Part shown: positions 7,733 through 15,537 of the stretch, in pieces
Position numbering within the stretch: the first letter of the stretch is position 1
How the letters are laid out: every line of letters begins with the position of its first letter
Origin: Longimicrobium sp.
GTDB taxonomy: Bacteria; Gemmatimonadota; Gemmatimonadetes; Longimicrobiales; Longimicrobiaceae
DNA length: 64,000 nucleotides
Assembly (NCBI GenBank): GCA_036389795.1
Contig: DASVWD010000285.1
Coordinates: 1-64,000, forward strand
Reading direction: 5' to 3'
Position numbers and translations under genes: made by a program
Notes under the pieces: model-generated
Told to the model about the DNA's origin: nothing
What the model saw: the letters and a program-made list of their open reading frames with translations, nothing else
Databases searched by the model: none

Positions 7733-9067
7733 CTAGGCGACCCACTGATTACGGAACGGGATCCGGGCCACTCGTCCCCGATGGTTCTGCGGGTTCCAGC
7801 GTTTCAGGCGCACCCGCAGCTCGCCCGTCAGTTGTTCCGGACCTGTCGTCCGTAATGGCGGCGTCACCCTGTGTTCCTGAATGAGACTCTGGACGCGCTC
7901 AGCGTGCCGAGCGATCTCGCGGTCGCCCCGCGATTTCGCGAGCTCCAAGGCTCGTCGGGCGTGCTGTTCGGCGTCTTTCCACGAGCGGCACGCCCGCGCG
8001 GCTTCGGCCAGGTGGTAGTACGCGGCGGCCGAGTGCTCCGGGTGCTTCTGCGCAAGCGTTAGGGCCAACTGCCGGAGCCGTTCGTACTCGTCCTTAGCAC
8101 CACCAAGAGCCGCGTAGGAGCGGGCCAACATACTCGCGACCACAGCCCGCGCGGACGGCTGTTCGATCACGTCCATGCAGAGTTGCAGTAGCGGGACAGC
8201 GGCACTGTATCGGTGCTGCATCACTTGGACTAACGCAAAATCGGAGACGAAGAACGGGAATCGCCGATCATGCAGCGGGTACAGTTCGACTGCACGCTCC
8301 GCTTCTTCTTCCGCTGTGCTAAAGTCCGCTCTCTCCAACAGGAGCAACATCCGATCGTGCCGGACGTGGGCTGCAAGCCACCAAAGATGTCCGTCGCGTG
8401 CGACACGCGCCGCTGAATTTAGGTGCTTCACCGCCCGTAATAGGTTCACCCCCTGTGAATACAGGAGGGCGGCCATTCCGATATGTCCACAGATGTATTC
8501 GATTCTAGCTCTCTGGCGAATAGCAAGCTCGGGGTGTCGTTTCTGCCGCCGGGCAAGAACGATGGCGCGTGCATAAAATTGCTCCGCGCGTTTCCAATCA
8601 CCAGCGCGGCGAAGCATGAGCGCGGCGAGGTTTGCTGCCTCGGGATCGTCGGGAGAAACTGCTGCCGCCGCCCTGGCAAACTCTATCGCCGTAATCATCA
8701 GTGAGCGCTCTGCGGCCCAATCTGCGATTTGCGCGCACGCACGGGATAGGGCAGCTGCATCGACATTACGCGCCCGGGCGGCTGCAAACGTGCGAAAAGC
8801 CTCCCCTATCTCGGGCGCGCCGTTTTGAGCCGCGCGGAGCCGTTCCGCCGCCTCCACTGAGGGCTTGCTGTGGAACAGGCGCGAAAGAGGCTGCGGTGGT
8901 GGGGTGCCTTTCGGGTGCGGAGGCGTGCTGGCGAACAGGCGCGCGAGCCGGTAGTCGTGCCAAAGCTCCAGGGAGACGGGGCCGTAGTCCCCCTCTGCGA
9001 GAATCGCGTCGACTTCCGGGTAAGGCCAGTCGGGTGGCGGCGGGATTATGTGGGGAGCCGGGGGCAT
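7733..9067 (-). CDS. TPR-repeat protein
   Basis: A 444-residue, mostly helical protein with about seven tetratricopeptide-like repeats. Examples are AIEFARAAAAVSPDDPEAAN, then AEQFYARAIVLARR, and near the end AEQHARRALELAKSRGD. The first ~70 residues are Pro-rich. There is no DNA-binding domain, signal peptide or membrane segment, so it is a cytoplasmic scaffold or receptor type. AGGAGA stands 7 bases before the chosen ATG at 9067; a longer frame reaching 9244 has no such site. It converges on the GFGSGH lipoprotein gene with almost no gap. Whether they interact is unknown. Base composition is less GC-rich than that of the host genes. Confidence 0.7.
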   Translation of the reverse strand: MPPAPHIIPPPPDWPYPEVDAILAEGDYGPVSLELWHDYRLARLFASTPPHPKGTPPPQPLSRLFHSKPSVEAAERLRAAQNGAPEIGEAFRTFAAARARNVDAAALSRACAQIADWAAERSLMITAIEFARAAAAVSPDDPEAANLAALMLRRAGDWKRAEQFYARAIVLARRQKRHPELAIRQRARIEYICGHIGMAALLYSQGVNLLRAVKHLNSAARVARDGHLWWLAAHVRHDRMLLLLERADFSTAEEEAERAVELYPLHDRRFPFFVSDFALVQVMQHRYSAAVPLLQLCMDVIEQPSARAVVASMLARSYAALGGAKDEYERLRQLALTLAQKHPEHSAAAYYHLAEAARACRSWKDAEQHARRALELAKSRGDREIARHAERVQSLIQEHRVTPPLRTTGPEQLTGELRVRLKRWNPQNHRGRVARIPFRNQWVA

Positions 9068-9689
9068 GATTCTCCTGCGCGGGAGCACTTTGTTCACTAA
9101 TCCCGACACTGTACCGCACCTGAGCGTAAAAGTTGGCGCGCCGTGGCGGCTTCTACAAGGTCGCCGCTCTTGGCCGATTCTGTGTGCAAGACCTGCTGAA
9201 CTCCTGTGAAGCGCCGCGGTCACACCTTTTTCGCCACATGACACTACAGATACTTACCGCCACGTGACACGGCGCAGCTAATGGGCCGTGCATCTTGACC
9301 CCGCGAGCAACGCCCGCAACATGGGATGATCCCCGTATAGTCATTTTCGGCTACCTGCAATGGACTTTTGTGAGGCGCCTCTAAACCCGACACTTCCTAG
9401 AAGAACTCGGACAGGCGCCGCGCGGAGCGCCCTTGGAAATGTTCTGGCGCGCACGTGACCGGCGTTTCGGGGTGGTGCTTTTTCGTTCTCACGGCGCGTT
9501 TAAGGCGCCCGGAACGAACGGGAAGCGGGGGGCTGTCGCTGGAGCCGGATCACCCTGGCGCGAGCTGGGGGACGCCGGAACACGGGGAGGCAAGGAGCCG
9601 AACCGGAATCGTCTGCGGGGCCTACACTACCCGACAGGCGTCACACCTCGGGCGGCAGCCCGCTCCCCCCCGCCGGGCCAATCCAACGG
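9068..9689. other. Long non-coding region with a 13-bp direct repeat
   Basis: This presumably holds the promoter of the TPR gene. The words CGCCACATGACAC (9232-9244) and CGCCACGTGACAC (9258-9270) are direct repeats with one mismatch, spaced 26 bp (about 2.5 helical turns), which fits a regulator binding site. A weak open frame (TTG 9433 or ATG 9439 to 9693, overlapping the next gene by 4 bp) has little protein character. Confidence 0.35.
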
Positions 9690-10157
9690 ATGATGACCTG
9701 CGCACTTGATCAAGCCTGCCTCACTCCCGGCCAGCCTGTGGCCTACTCGATCTCGCCCGATGTGGCGCTTGGGGTGGCGCCTCTGCTTCCGGGATTGGGA
9801 GTCCTGCACACGTGGCGGGTGCTGCGGTCGCTGGTGCTCTGGATCGCGGCAGACCGCACGGCCCCGTTCACCGTGTGCGGGATGCAGGCGTTAGAGGAGC
9901 AAATCCTAACCGCAGACTATGACCACGAAATCCGTCTGCCGCTGGCGGTAATCGCGCGTTCGCTCACACCGGGGGCGGAAGACGCCAACATGGGACGAAT
10001 GGCTTACGCTTGCTTGTGCGTAGCCGAATGGGCGCTCGGTCGGGGGTTGAATGGCGTCGCTGTCGCCTTCGCGGATGCTGGCGCGCTGGCGAGTGGCCTA
10101 GAGCCCTACGCGGAAGTCGCCGCGCGCTTCCGGCGGGCGGTCGAGCGGCGCAACTGA
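9690..10157 (+). CDS. Unrecognised helical protein
   Basis: A 155-residue protein with a hydrophobic centre (LGVLHTWRVLRSLVLWIAAD) and a C-terminal helical pair (ACLCVAEWALGRGLNGVAVA, then FADAGALASG). That pair looks like one TPR-like hairpin. There is no signal peptide and no family I can name. It starts at one of two adjacent ATG codons (9690 or 9693) without a clear Shine-Dalgarno site. It is followed after 6 bp by a helix-turn-helix gene on the same strand. Probably an element-borne regulatory or accessory gene. Confidence 0.5.
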   Translation: MMTCALDQACLTPGQPVAYSISPDVALGVAPLLPGLGVLHTWRVLRSLVLWIAADRTAPFTVCGMQALEEQILTADYDHEIRLPLAVIARSLTPGAEDANMGRMAYACLCVAEWALGRGLNGVAVAFADAGALASGLEPYAEVAARFRRAVERRN

Positions 10158-10163
10158 GGTGTT

Positions 10164-10574
10164 GTGGGCACGGCGGACGTGCTCGTCCCGGTGCCGATGC
10201 TCCGGGATGCCGCAAGGCAGGCGGTGGCACGGGCGAGTCTCCGCCAGGTCGCGCGCGCAATCGGCATTAGTCCGCCCGGCCTCCGGCTGTTCTTGGACGG
10301 AAGCGCTCCGCGTCGAGCGACGCAGCAAAAGCTTGTGGAGTGGTACGTTAGGGGAATTCAAGCGCAGGACATCGCCGCTGACGTGGCTACAATCGCAATG
10401 GCCTTGCTCCTTGCTCGTTTACCTGACGGTGCGGTCAAGCTCGCGACTGAGCGCGAAGTCTTAGTTGCAATCCGAAGCGGGCATGAGAAAGCAGGTATCT
10501 CACCGCCAGAGTGGGTCCGGACTCTGCCAAAGGAGAGTGATCACCTTGCACAGAACGATGCGCCCGGACGGTAG
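10164..10574 (+). CDS. Small helix-turn-helix protein
   Basis: A 136-residue protein beginning at a GTG preceded by TGAGGT. Residues ~20-60 (RASLRQVARAIGISPPGLRL, then FLDGSAPRRATQQKL) resemble a lambda-repressor-like helix-turn-helix. The remainder is helical. It lies 6 bp after the previous gene, so the two are probably co-transcribed. Its function is likely DNA binding inside the mobile element; the target is unknown. Confidence 0.55.
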   Translation: MGTADVLVPVPMLRDAARQAVARASLRQVARAIGISPPGLRLFLDGSAPRRATQQKLVEWYVRGIQAQDIAADVATIAMALLLARLPDGAVKLATEREVLVAIRSGHEKAGISPPEWVRTLPKESDHLAQNDAPGR

Positions 10575-10734
10575 CGCAGCTGGTCGCCCAGCCGAGCCCC
10601 CGCTGCGCCAGCCTGCCGGGGTTACGTCTTCGGAACGGTTCACCGTACCCCAGGGAATGTTCAGCGTGCGCAGGGAGCCCGCCGACAGGCAGGGTACCGG
10701 GGCGCGCTGGACGATCACCGTGAGCGGCGGGTGA
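10546..10734 (+). CDS. Possible small overlapping gene
   Basis: This 62-codon frame starts at a TTG after AAAGGAG and overlaps the end of the helix-turn-helix gene. Its C-terminal part (FTVPQGMFSVRREPAD, then GARWTITVSGG) has strand-like character. The stop overlaps the next GTG by 4 bp (GTGA). No homologue is recognised. The overlap pattern is the main reason for listing it. Confidence 0.3.
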   Translation: MHRTMRPDGSAAGRPAEPPLRQPAGVTSSERFTVPQGMFSVRREPADRQGTGARWTITVSGG

Positions 10735-10928
10735 GTAGCGCGAAAAAGCTCGCTCTTCCGATTGCGGGGGATGAGGAGCACGCAGACAAAGCGGATGATT
10801 CGGCGGCGGGCGGCGAAGTTCCCCGGAAGCCGGTAGCGCCAGCCAAGCTACCGCCGTTCCCGCCGACCCGCCGCGAATTTTCGCTAGGCGAACGCGGTCC
10901 GGACGGTTTCTATGGGTCCGGATGGTGA
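10731..10928 (+). CDS. Possible small Lys/Pro-rich gene
   Basis: A 65-codon frame that overlaps the preceding small frame by 4 bp at GTGA. The product is charged and probably disordered, ending FSLGERGPDGFYGSGW. An ATG at 10922 overlaps its stop and could begin one more short frame to 11194 of poor protein character. It has no recognisable family and is low confidence. Confidence 0.28.
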   Translation: MSSAKKLALPIAGDEEHADKADDSAAGGEVPRKPVAPAKLPPFPPTRREFSLGERGPDGFYGSGW

Positions 10929-11201
10929 GCGGCACATACAACCCCCCGCGCGGGACGTTCACGCGCCCGATTCCCTCCTCAGAAGCCGGCGCCTACGTAC
11001 GCGCCCCGCGCCGGCCCGGTGGAATCGGACGGCGGCGGGGCCGCGGAGTAGCGCGGCGCGCGCACCTCCGCCGGTCTTACGGTGGTCGGATGCAACGGAC
11101 CACCGGGAGCTGCGCCACTTTCTGGACGACGGCTCGTCGGACGAAAGTCCGAGGACCGGGCCGGGTGAGGGGAGGAATTCAGGGGTTCGCCTGAATCCCG
11201 C

Positions 11202-11453
11202 TCAGCAGCGGTAGGCAAAACAGGTGGGGTCGGCGGTAAGCCAGCCGCAGCCACACGGCGCGTTGAAGTCGCACGACGAGCCGCAGCTTCCCGCCTCGGG
11301 CGTACACGGATGCGTGACGGGACAGATGTCACAGCTCTCCCCCTCCGTGGACGCCGACTGTGCCCGCACGGTGCCGCGCGCCCCACCCTCGCGGGGCGAG
11401 GCATCGAAGGTTTCCACCGAGAGGGTATCAGGGTCCAGCCGCATCTTCTTCAT
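11202..11453 (-). CDS. RiPP-like Cys-rich precursor peptide (pinensin-type leader)
   Basis: An 83-residue peptide. The leader MKKMRLDPDTLSVETF is of the 'LxLDxLxVESF' kind known from pinensin-family lanthipeptide precursors. The C-terminal core (from ~40) holds 9 Cys among Ser and Thr, including SCDICPVTHPC and CGSSCDFNAPCGCG. AGGAGG lies upstream of the ATG. No LanB/C, LanM, protease or exporter is nearby, so either modification occurs elsewhere or the product is not modified. Two further precursors with similar leaders lie at 35696 and 63839, with unrelated cores. Confidence 0.65.
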   Translation of the reverse strand: MKKMRLDPDTLSVETFDASPREGGARGTVRAQSASTEGESCDICPVTHPCTPEAGSCGSSCDFNAPCGCGWLTADPTCFAYRC

Positions 11454-11679
11454 TGTCCTTCGCCTCCTGAGGGAAGGGGTCGCGGGCCACCGCGGCGCGG
11501 ATCACCGCAGGCACCACCGCATCCGCAGTGTAAAGGCACAAACAGACCGCGTCAACACTCCGCTCTGGCGATCCGCGAAGTACGTGGCGGAACACCAAGA
11601 GGCCTGGTGGCTGTAAAGCACCCCCGCCGGATGGTGGGGCCTCGACACAAATTAGTCCGCACTGCATAGAACCGCGAAA

Positions 11680-11877
11680 ATGGCACTGGATGCACCCGGC
11701 GCTGACGGCAAGCAACTTGGGCGCCTTCGAGAGGAACTAAGCGGTGTGGCGCGCCAAATCGCTGCGTTGCTGACGCAGCCGCGGTATGACGAAGCGGCCC
11801 TAGCAGAACTCGACGTGCGCGCTGCGGCGCTGCGGTCCCAAATCCGTGCGATGGAGCCGCCTGTCGGTAAGGGATAG
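11680..11877 (+). CDS. Short coiled-coil protein
   Basis: A 65-residue, strongly helical protein (LGRLREELSGVARQIAALL, then a second helix around AALRSQIRAME), probably a helical hairpin. There is no signal peptide, recognised family or clear Shine-Dalgarno site. It lies within the mobile element. Confidence 0.4.
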   Translation: MALDAPGADGKQLGRLREELSGVARQIAALLTQPRYDEAALAELDVRAAALRSQIRAMEPPVGKG

Positions 11878-11967
11878 GACTCACACACACGGCAGGTGAG
11901 CGGGGGGCTTGTCCCCCCGAGCCGGTAGTGGGCTAAGTTGAAATGGCGTTTTCGTGCGCGGGGCGGG

Positions 11968-12195
11968 TCAGCCGTATGCTGAGCTGTCGCCGCGCGCGTC
12001 GGGGTACTCGCGCTGGTAGGCGCGGGCGATGTCCGCTAGAACGTCGTCCGGGAGAGGGCGGCGCTCCTCCCCTACGCGGCTTGCCACCAGCACCACGGCA
12101 AAGTCGAGCACCCGCCGGGAGTCATTCTCCGAGAGCGGAGGGTAGATGGTGACACCCATGACCTTGAAGGGTTTGATTTCGGTTATCGCGGACAT
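11968..12195 (-). CDS. Small unrecognised protein
   Basis: A 75-residue protein beginning MSAITEIKPFKVMGVTIYPP, with a helical second half (NDSRRVLDFAVVLVASR, then ADIARAYQREYPDARG). A GGAG motif precedes the ATG at 12195; a longer frame to 12243 adds an unlikely tail. It lies 140 bp downstream of a small membrane protein gene on the same strand. Function unknown. Confidence 0.5.
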   Translation of the reverse strand: MSAITEIKPFKVMGVTIYPPLSENDSRRVLDFAVVLVASRVGEERRPLPDDVLADIARAYQREYPDARGDSSAYG

Positions 12196-12335
12196 CGGAG
12201 TCTCCGTCTGAACGGTCAATAGGAAAGCGCAGGGGCGCTCCAATCTAGGGAGCGCCCCTCTAGTGTTCTAGAACCTGTGGTGCCTACGCCGCCAGCGCTC
12301 CGGGCGTACGGCCCGCCCCTTGATATGGGGGAGAG

Positions 12336-12587
12336 TTAGCGGTCTTGCGGTCTGCTTCTCGCTCTGGAGCGCATGCGGATGCGATACGCGATTAGCGCGA
12401 CCGACCATGCGCAAGTCACACCGATAAAGAGGCGCATATCTTGGCTCGGGCCGTACCGGACCAGCAGACCGGCGGGGAGGAAAAGGGCGACTAGCCATAC
12501 GTGCGCGGCTAGTAGGAATCTGCCGATGCGGATGATCAGCGGCAGCAGCACGATTAGCATGACGACCACAAAGAGAACGGGGGCCAC
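12336..12587 (-). CDS. Small two-helix membrane protein
   Basis: An 83-residue protein with hydrophobic segments at ~3-20 (VLFVVVMLIVLLPLIIRIG), 24-45 and 54-68, and a basic C-terminal tail (YRIRMRSRARSRPQD). It starts at GTG 12587 after a GGAGATAA site. No family is recognised. It is an inner-membrane protein at the right end of the putative mobile element. Confidence 0.55.
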   Translation of the reverse strand: MAPVLFVVVMLIVLLPLIIRIGRFLLAAHVWLVALFLPAGLLVRYGPSQDMRLFIGVTCAWSVALIAYRIRMRSRARSRPQDR

Positions 12588-12634
12588 GGTGGGTTATCTC
12601 CGTTTCTGAAGGGGAGATCTCCTCCGATGATGAT

Positions 12635-12665
12635 GCAGCCCGCCGGGGATTCCCTGGCGGGCTGC
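12635..12665. terminator. Hairpin terminator at the right end of the element
   Basis: A perfect 10-bp stem, GCAGCCCGCC (12635-12644) with GGCGGGCTGC (12656-12665), with an 11-base loop. It lies upstream of the small membrane gene in that gene's direction, so it may close a transcript entering from the right or insulate the element. Confidence 0.5.
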
Positions 12666-12728
12666 ACGGGCAGGCAGGCTGTAGATACGCCGTCGAGGTG
12701 TGATTATCACACTCCGGCGGCGTTGCAA

Positions 12729-12752
12729 GTGGGATAGGATTTGGGATAGGTT
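12729..12752. repeat. Right direct repeat, candidate attR
   Basis: The sequence is GTGGGATAG, GATT, TGGGATAGGTT. It matches 1184-1207 except for the 4-base centre. Between the repeats lie the integrase, mobilization and accessory genes. To the right, host-type genes start at once. Confidence 0.45.
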
Positions 12753-12897
12753 GGGCGGCAGAGTCGGGTATTTTCGCCCGTGGAGTCCGGTTGGCCCTTC
12801 CGGAACATCAAGGATTCACAACAACTTACCGCACTCTCACGAATTCGACTGCTGACTCTGCGTGAGAATAGTCTTTTGTCTTTTACCGGATTCGATA

Positions 12898-15537
12898 TCA
12901 CCGCACCGGTAGCCAGTACGTCAGCTTCACCGCCAGGTAGTGGTCGCCCGGCGCGTCGAGGGTGCCGAGCAGCGAGCCCGGGTTGACGCGGCGGGCGGGG
13001 ACCAGGTCGTCGGCGCGGTCCTGCTGCCACACCACGAACAGCGTGCTCCCGGGGCGCCACTCCCAGCGCAGCACCGCGTTGCTGCGGAAGCTGCGCAGGT
13101 CGAAGTCGTCCACCGTGCGCGACTGGCTCCCCAGCTTCACCGTCTGCGAGGCGCCGCGGTCCACGAAGCGGGTGGTGTCGTCCTCGATGGAGCGCAGCCG
13201 GTACGCCCCCGCCGCCGGGAGCTCGCCGAAGTCGTAGAAGCGCCCGCTGGAGGCGAACGGCTCCGCGTACAGCTCCAGCGACAGGTCCGGGGTGAACAGG
13301 TAGGTGAGGCGGATCGGCGCCGCGAACTCGCGCCGCTCCACCGCCGAGAACACGTACGTGCGCCCGAACGTCTCCGCCGGGCCGCCCTCGAAGCTGGTGA
13401 TGAACTGCCGCACCGGCGTCGACCACAGGAAGTTGGGGTCCACCGAGAGCTGCCAGCGCGGCCCCGGGCGCACCGACACGCCGCCCGAGAGCCGCACCGT
13501 CGGCGGGCTGAACTCGTTGCGGCCGTAGTAGACGCGCCCGTTCCAGCGCAGCCTCGACGACGGGCTGCTGGTGGTCTGGAAGATCACCGCCCACGACGAG
13601 GGCGAGCCCATCAGCGGCCCCCCGCGCGTGAGCTGGTCGCTCTGCGAGCGGGGCACGTAGAAGGTAGTGAAGTAGCTGCGCCAGAAGTTCTTCCAGGTGG
13701 CCTCGGCGTCGAAGTAGAGGATGCCGTCGGTGCGCGTGCCGCCGTAGTTCCACTCCGCGTACGGGGTCACGTACAGGTCCAGGCGGCGGAACGGTCCCAT
13801 CGGCCGCGTCTCGCGCCAGCGCAGCTCGCCGTCCACGCTCACCGCGTCGGCCGTGGAGAGCCGCCCCGCGTCGTTCAGCTCGAAGCCGGGTGAGCGGGCG
13901 GTGGCGTAGGTTCTCCAGAGCCAGTGCTTCCCGCTGATCTTCGCCGCGCCCAGGCTGGCCACGTAGCCCGAGAGCGAGGTGCGCGAGGGGTCGAGCGTCA
14001 CGTAGTCCGCGTCGGGCCGCTGGAAGTAGCGCGCCGAGGAGAGCTGCGCCCGCAGGAGCGCCAGCGAGTCGCCGGCCACGTGGCTGTAGCCCAGCGCGCC
14101 GCCCACCTCGTAGGTGCCGCCCTGCAGGCGGAGGTTCCAGTCCACCCCGCCCGCCACCGCGCCGCGGTTCAGCCGCGCCGCCAGCGGCGAGCCCTCCTCC
14201 AGGTCGCGCCCCACCAGCGTGAGCGTCGTCCCCACCGTCGAGCGCGCCTTCCCGAACTCCTGCTGCAGGCGCACCACCCCGTACCCCGCGGGCGGCTCCA
14301 CCACCACGCTGCCGAACGAGTCGGCCTCCGCGTCGAAGGTGCGCGCCCGCTCGCGCCCCGTCACCGCCGCCAGCACGCCCACGGAGAGGCCCGTGGGAAG
14401 GCGCCCGGTGAGCTTGGCCGCGCCCAGGATGGTGCTGTCGTCGGGGCGGTCCACGAAGTCGCCGCCCGCCGGCCCGCGCGGCGCCGCGCCGATCCGCCGC
14501 GAGTAGAAGTAGTTGGCCCCGCCGCCGGCCAGCAGCTGGCTCCCCTCGGTGAAGAACGGCCGCCGCTCGGCGAAGAAGGTCTCGAACGCCGAGAGGTTCA
14601 CCTCGGCCGGGTCCGCCTCCACCTGCCCGAAGTCGGGGTTCACGGTGGCGTCGAGCGTCAGGTTCGGCCCCAGCCCCATCTTGAAGTCGGCGCCCACGCG
14701 CGCCGTGGCCTCGCGCGGGTCGTGGAACGGGTCCGCCGGGTCCACCCCCGAGCGCAGCGACGCGCCGGCCGCCACGTACGGCATCAGCTCCATCCGCCGT
14801 CCGGGGCGCACCCCCTCGATCCCCGTGAGCTCGCCGAAGCGCGACGCCCACGCCGACACGCTCTTGGGGACGACGATCCAGTAGTCGTCCTCCTCCTTGC
14901 TGGGGATCCAGCGGCGCACGTTCACCCCCCAGGTCTGCGCGCTCCCGGGGTTGAAGCGCAGCTGGGTGAAGGGGATGCGCAGCTCCGCCGTCCACCCCGC
15001 CGAATCGCGGGCCACCTCGGCCTCCCACACCGGCGCGTACGAGTCGTCGACCGACTCGCTGTCGCGCGGGTGGTAGGCGTCCAGGCGCTGCCCCGCCGCG
15101 GTGACGCCGAACGAGTAGGCCGTGCGGCGGTCGTGATAGGTGTCGAGCGAGACGCGGATCATCTCGGCCTGCGCGAACTGGTCGCGCCGGCTCACGGGCG
15201 CCTGGATCGCCTTCGGGTCGGCGGAATACATCCGCGCGCCCACGTAGAGCGCGTGGTCGTCGTAGACGAAGCGCACCTCGGTGCGCTCCGTGGCCGGGGC
15301 GCCCTCGGCCGGCTCCTTCTGCGCGAAGCCGGAGAGCACGGGCGCCGCCGCCCACACCTCGTCGTCCAGCCGCCCGTCGAGCGCGGGGGCGCGCCCCTGC
15401 ACCCGCACCGCCGCCGCCCGCTTCGCCGCCGCCGAATCGGCCGCCTGTGCCGCCGCCGGCTGCTGCGCCGCGGCGCCGGCCGCCGACAGGGCGGCCAGGA
15501 GGAGGGCGGCCGCCGGGCCCGTCACGCGCGCGCTCAC
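12898..15537 (-). CDS. CBM9-like plus DUF5916 outer-membrane-type protein
   Basis: An 879-residue exported protein. A signal peptide (1-~25, ending GAAAQQ) precedes a CBM9-like domain at ~45-240 (VQGRAPALDGRLDDEVWAAA, YVGARMYS, YAPVWEAEV, GWTAELRIPFTQLRF). A long C-terminal DUF5916 region of beta-strands follows, ending in an aromatic-containing strand (DHYLAVKLTYWLPVR), as expected of an outer-membrane barrel. Substrate is unknown; related proteins are usually linked to carbohydrate binding or uptake. The start is GTG 15537, overlapping the stop of the upstream SDGE-repeat lipoprotein by 4 bp, so the two are one operon and probably share its palindromic operator. Confidence 0.8.
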   Translation of the reverse strand: MSARVTGPAAALLLAALSAAGAAAQQPAAAQAADSAAAKRAAAVRVQGRAPALDGRLDDEVWAAAPVLSGFAQKEPAEGAPATERTEVRFVYDDHALYVGARMYSADPKAIQAPVSRRDQFAQAEMIRVSLDTYHDRRTAYSFGVTAAGQRLDAYHPRDSESVDDSYAPVWEAEVARDSAGWTAELRIPFTQLRFNPGSAQTWGVNVRRWIPSKEEDDYWIVVPKSVSAWASRFGELTGIEGVRPGRRMELMPYVAAGASLRSGVDPADPFHDPREATARVGADFKMGLGPNLTLDATVNPDFGQVEADPAEVNLSAFETFFAERRPFFTEGSQLLAGGGANYFYSRRIGAAPRGPAGGDFVDRPDDSTILGAAKLTGRLPTGLSVGVLAAVTGRERARTFDAEADSFGSVVVEPPAGYGVVRLQQEFGKARSTVGTTLTLVGRDLEEGSPLAARLNRGAVAGGVDWNLRLQGGTYEVGGALGYSHVAGDSLALLRAQLSSARYFQRPDADYVTLDPSRTSLSGYVASLGAAKISGKHWLWRTYATARSPGFELNDAGRLSTADAVSVDGELRWRETRPMGPFRRLDLYVTPYAEWNYGGTRTDGILYFDAEATWKNFWRSYFTTFYVPRSQSDQLTRGGPLMGSPSSWAVIFQTTSSPSSRLRWNGRVYYGRNEFSPPTVRLSGGVSVRPGPRWQLSVDPNFLWSTPVRQFITSFEGGPAETFGRTYVFSAVERREFAAPIRLTYLFTPDLSLELYAEPFASSGRFYDFGELPAAGAYRLRSIEDDTTRFVDRGASQTVKLGSQSRTVDDFDLRSFRSNAVLRWEWRPGSTLFVVWQQDRADDLVPARRVNPGSLLGTLDAPGDHYLAVKLTYWLPVR

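Noticed and set aside
9433-9693. Small gene of up to 86 codons before 9690
   Set aside because: It overlaps the next start by 4 bp but has a poor start site and no protein-like pattern; kept only as a remark.
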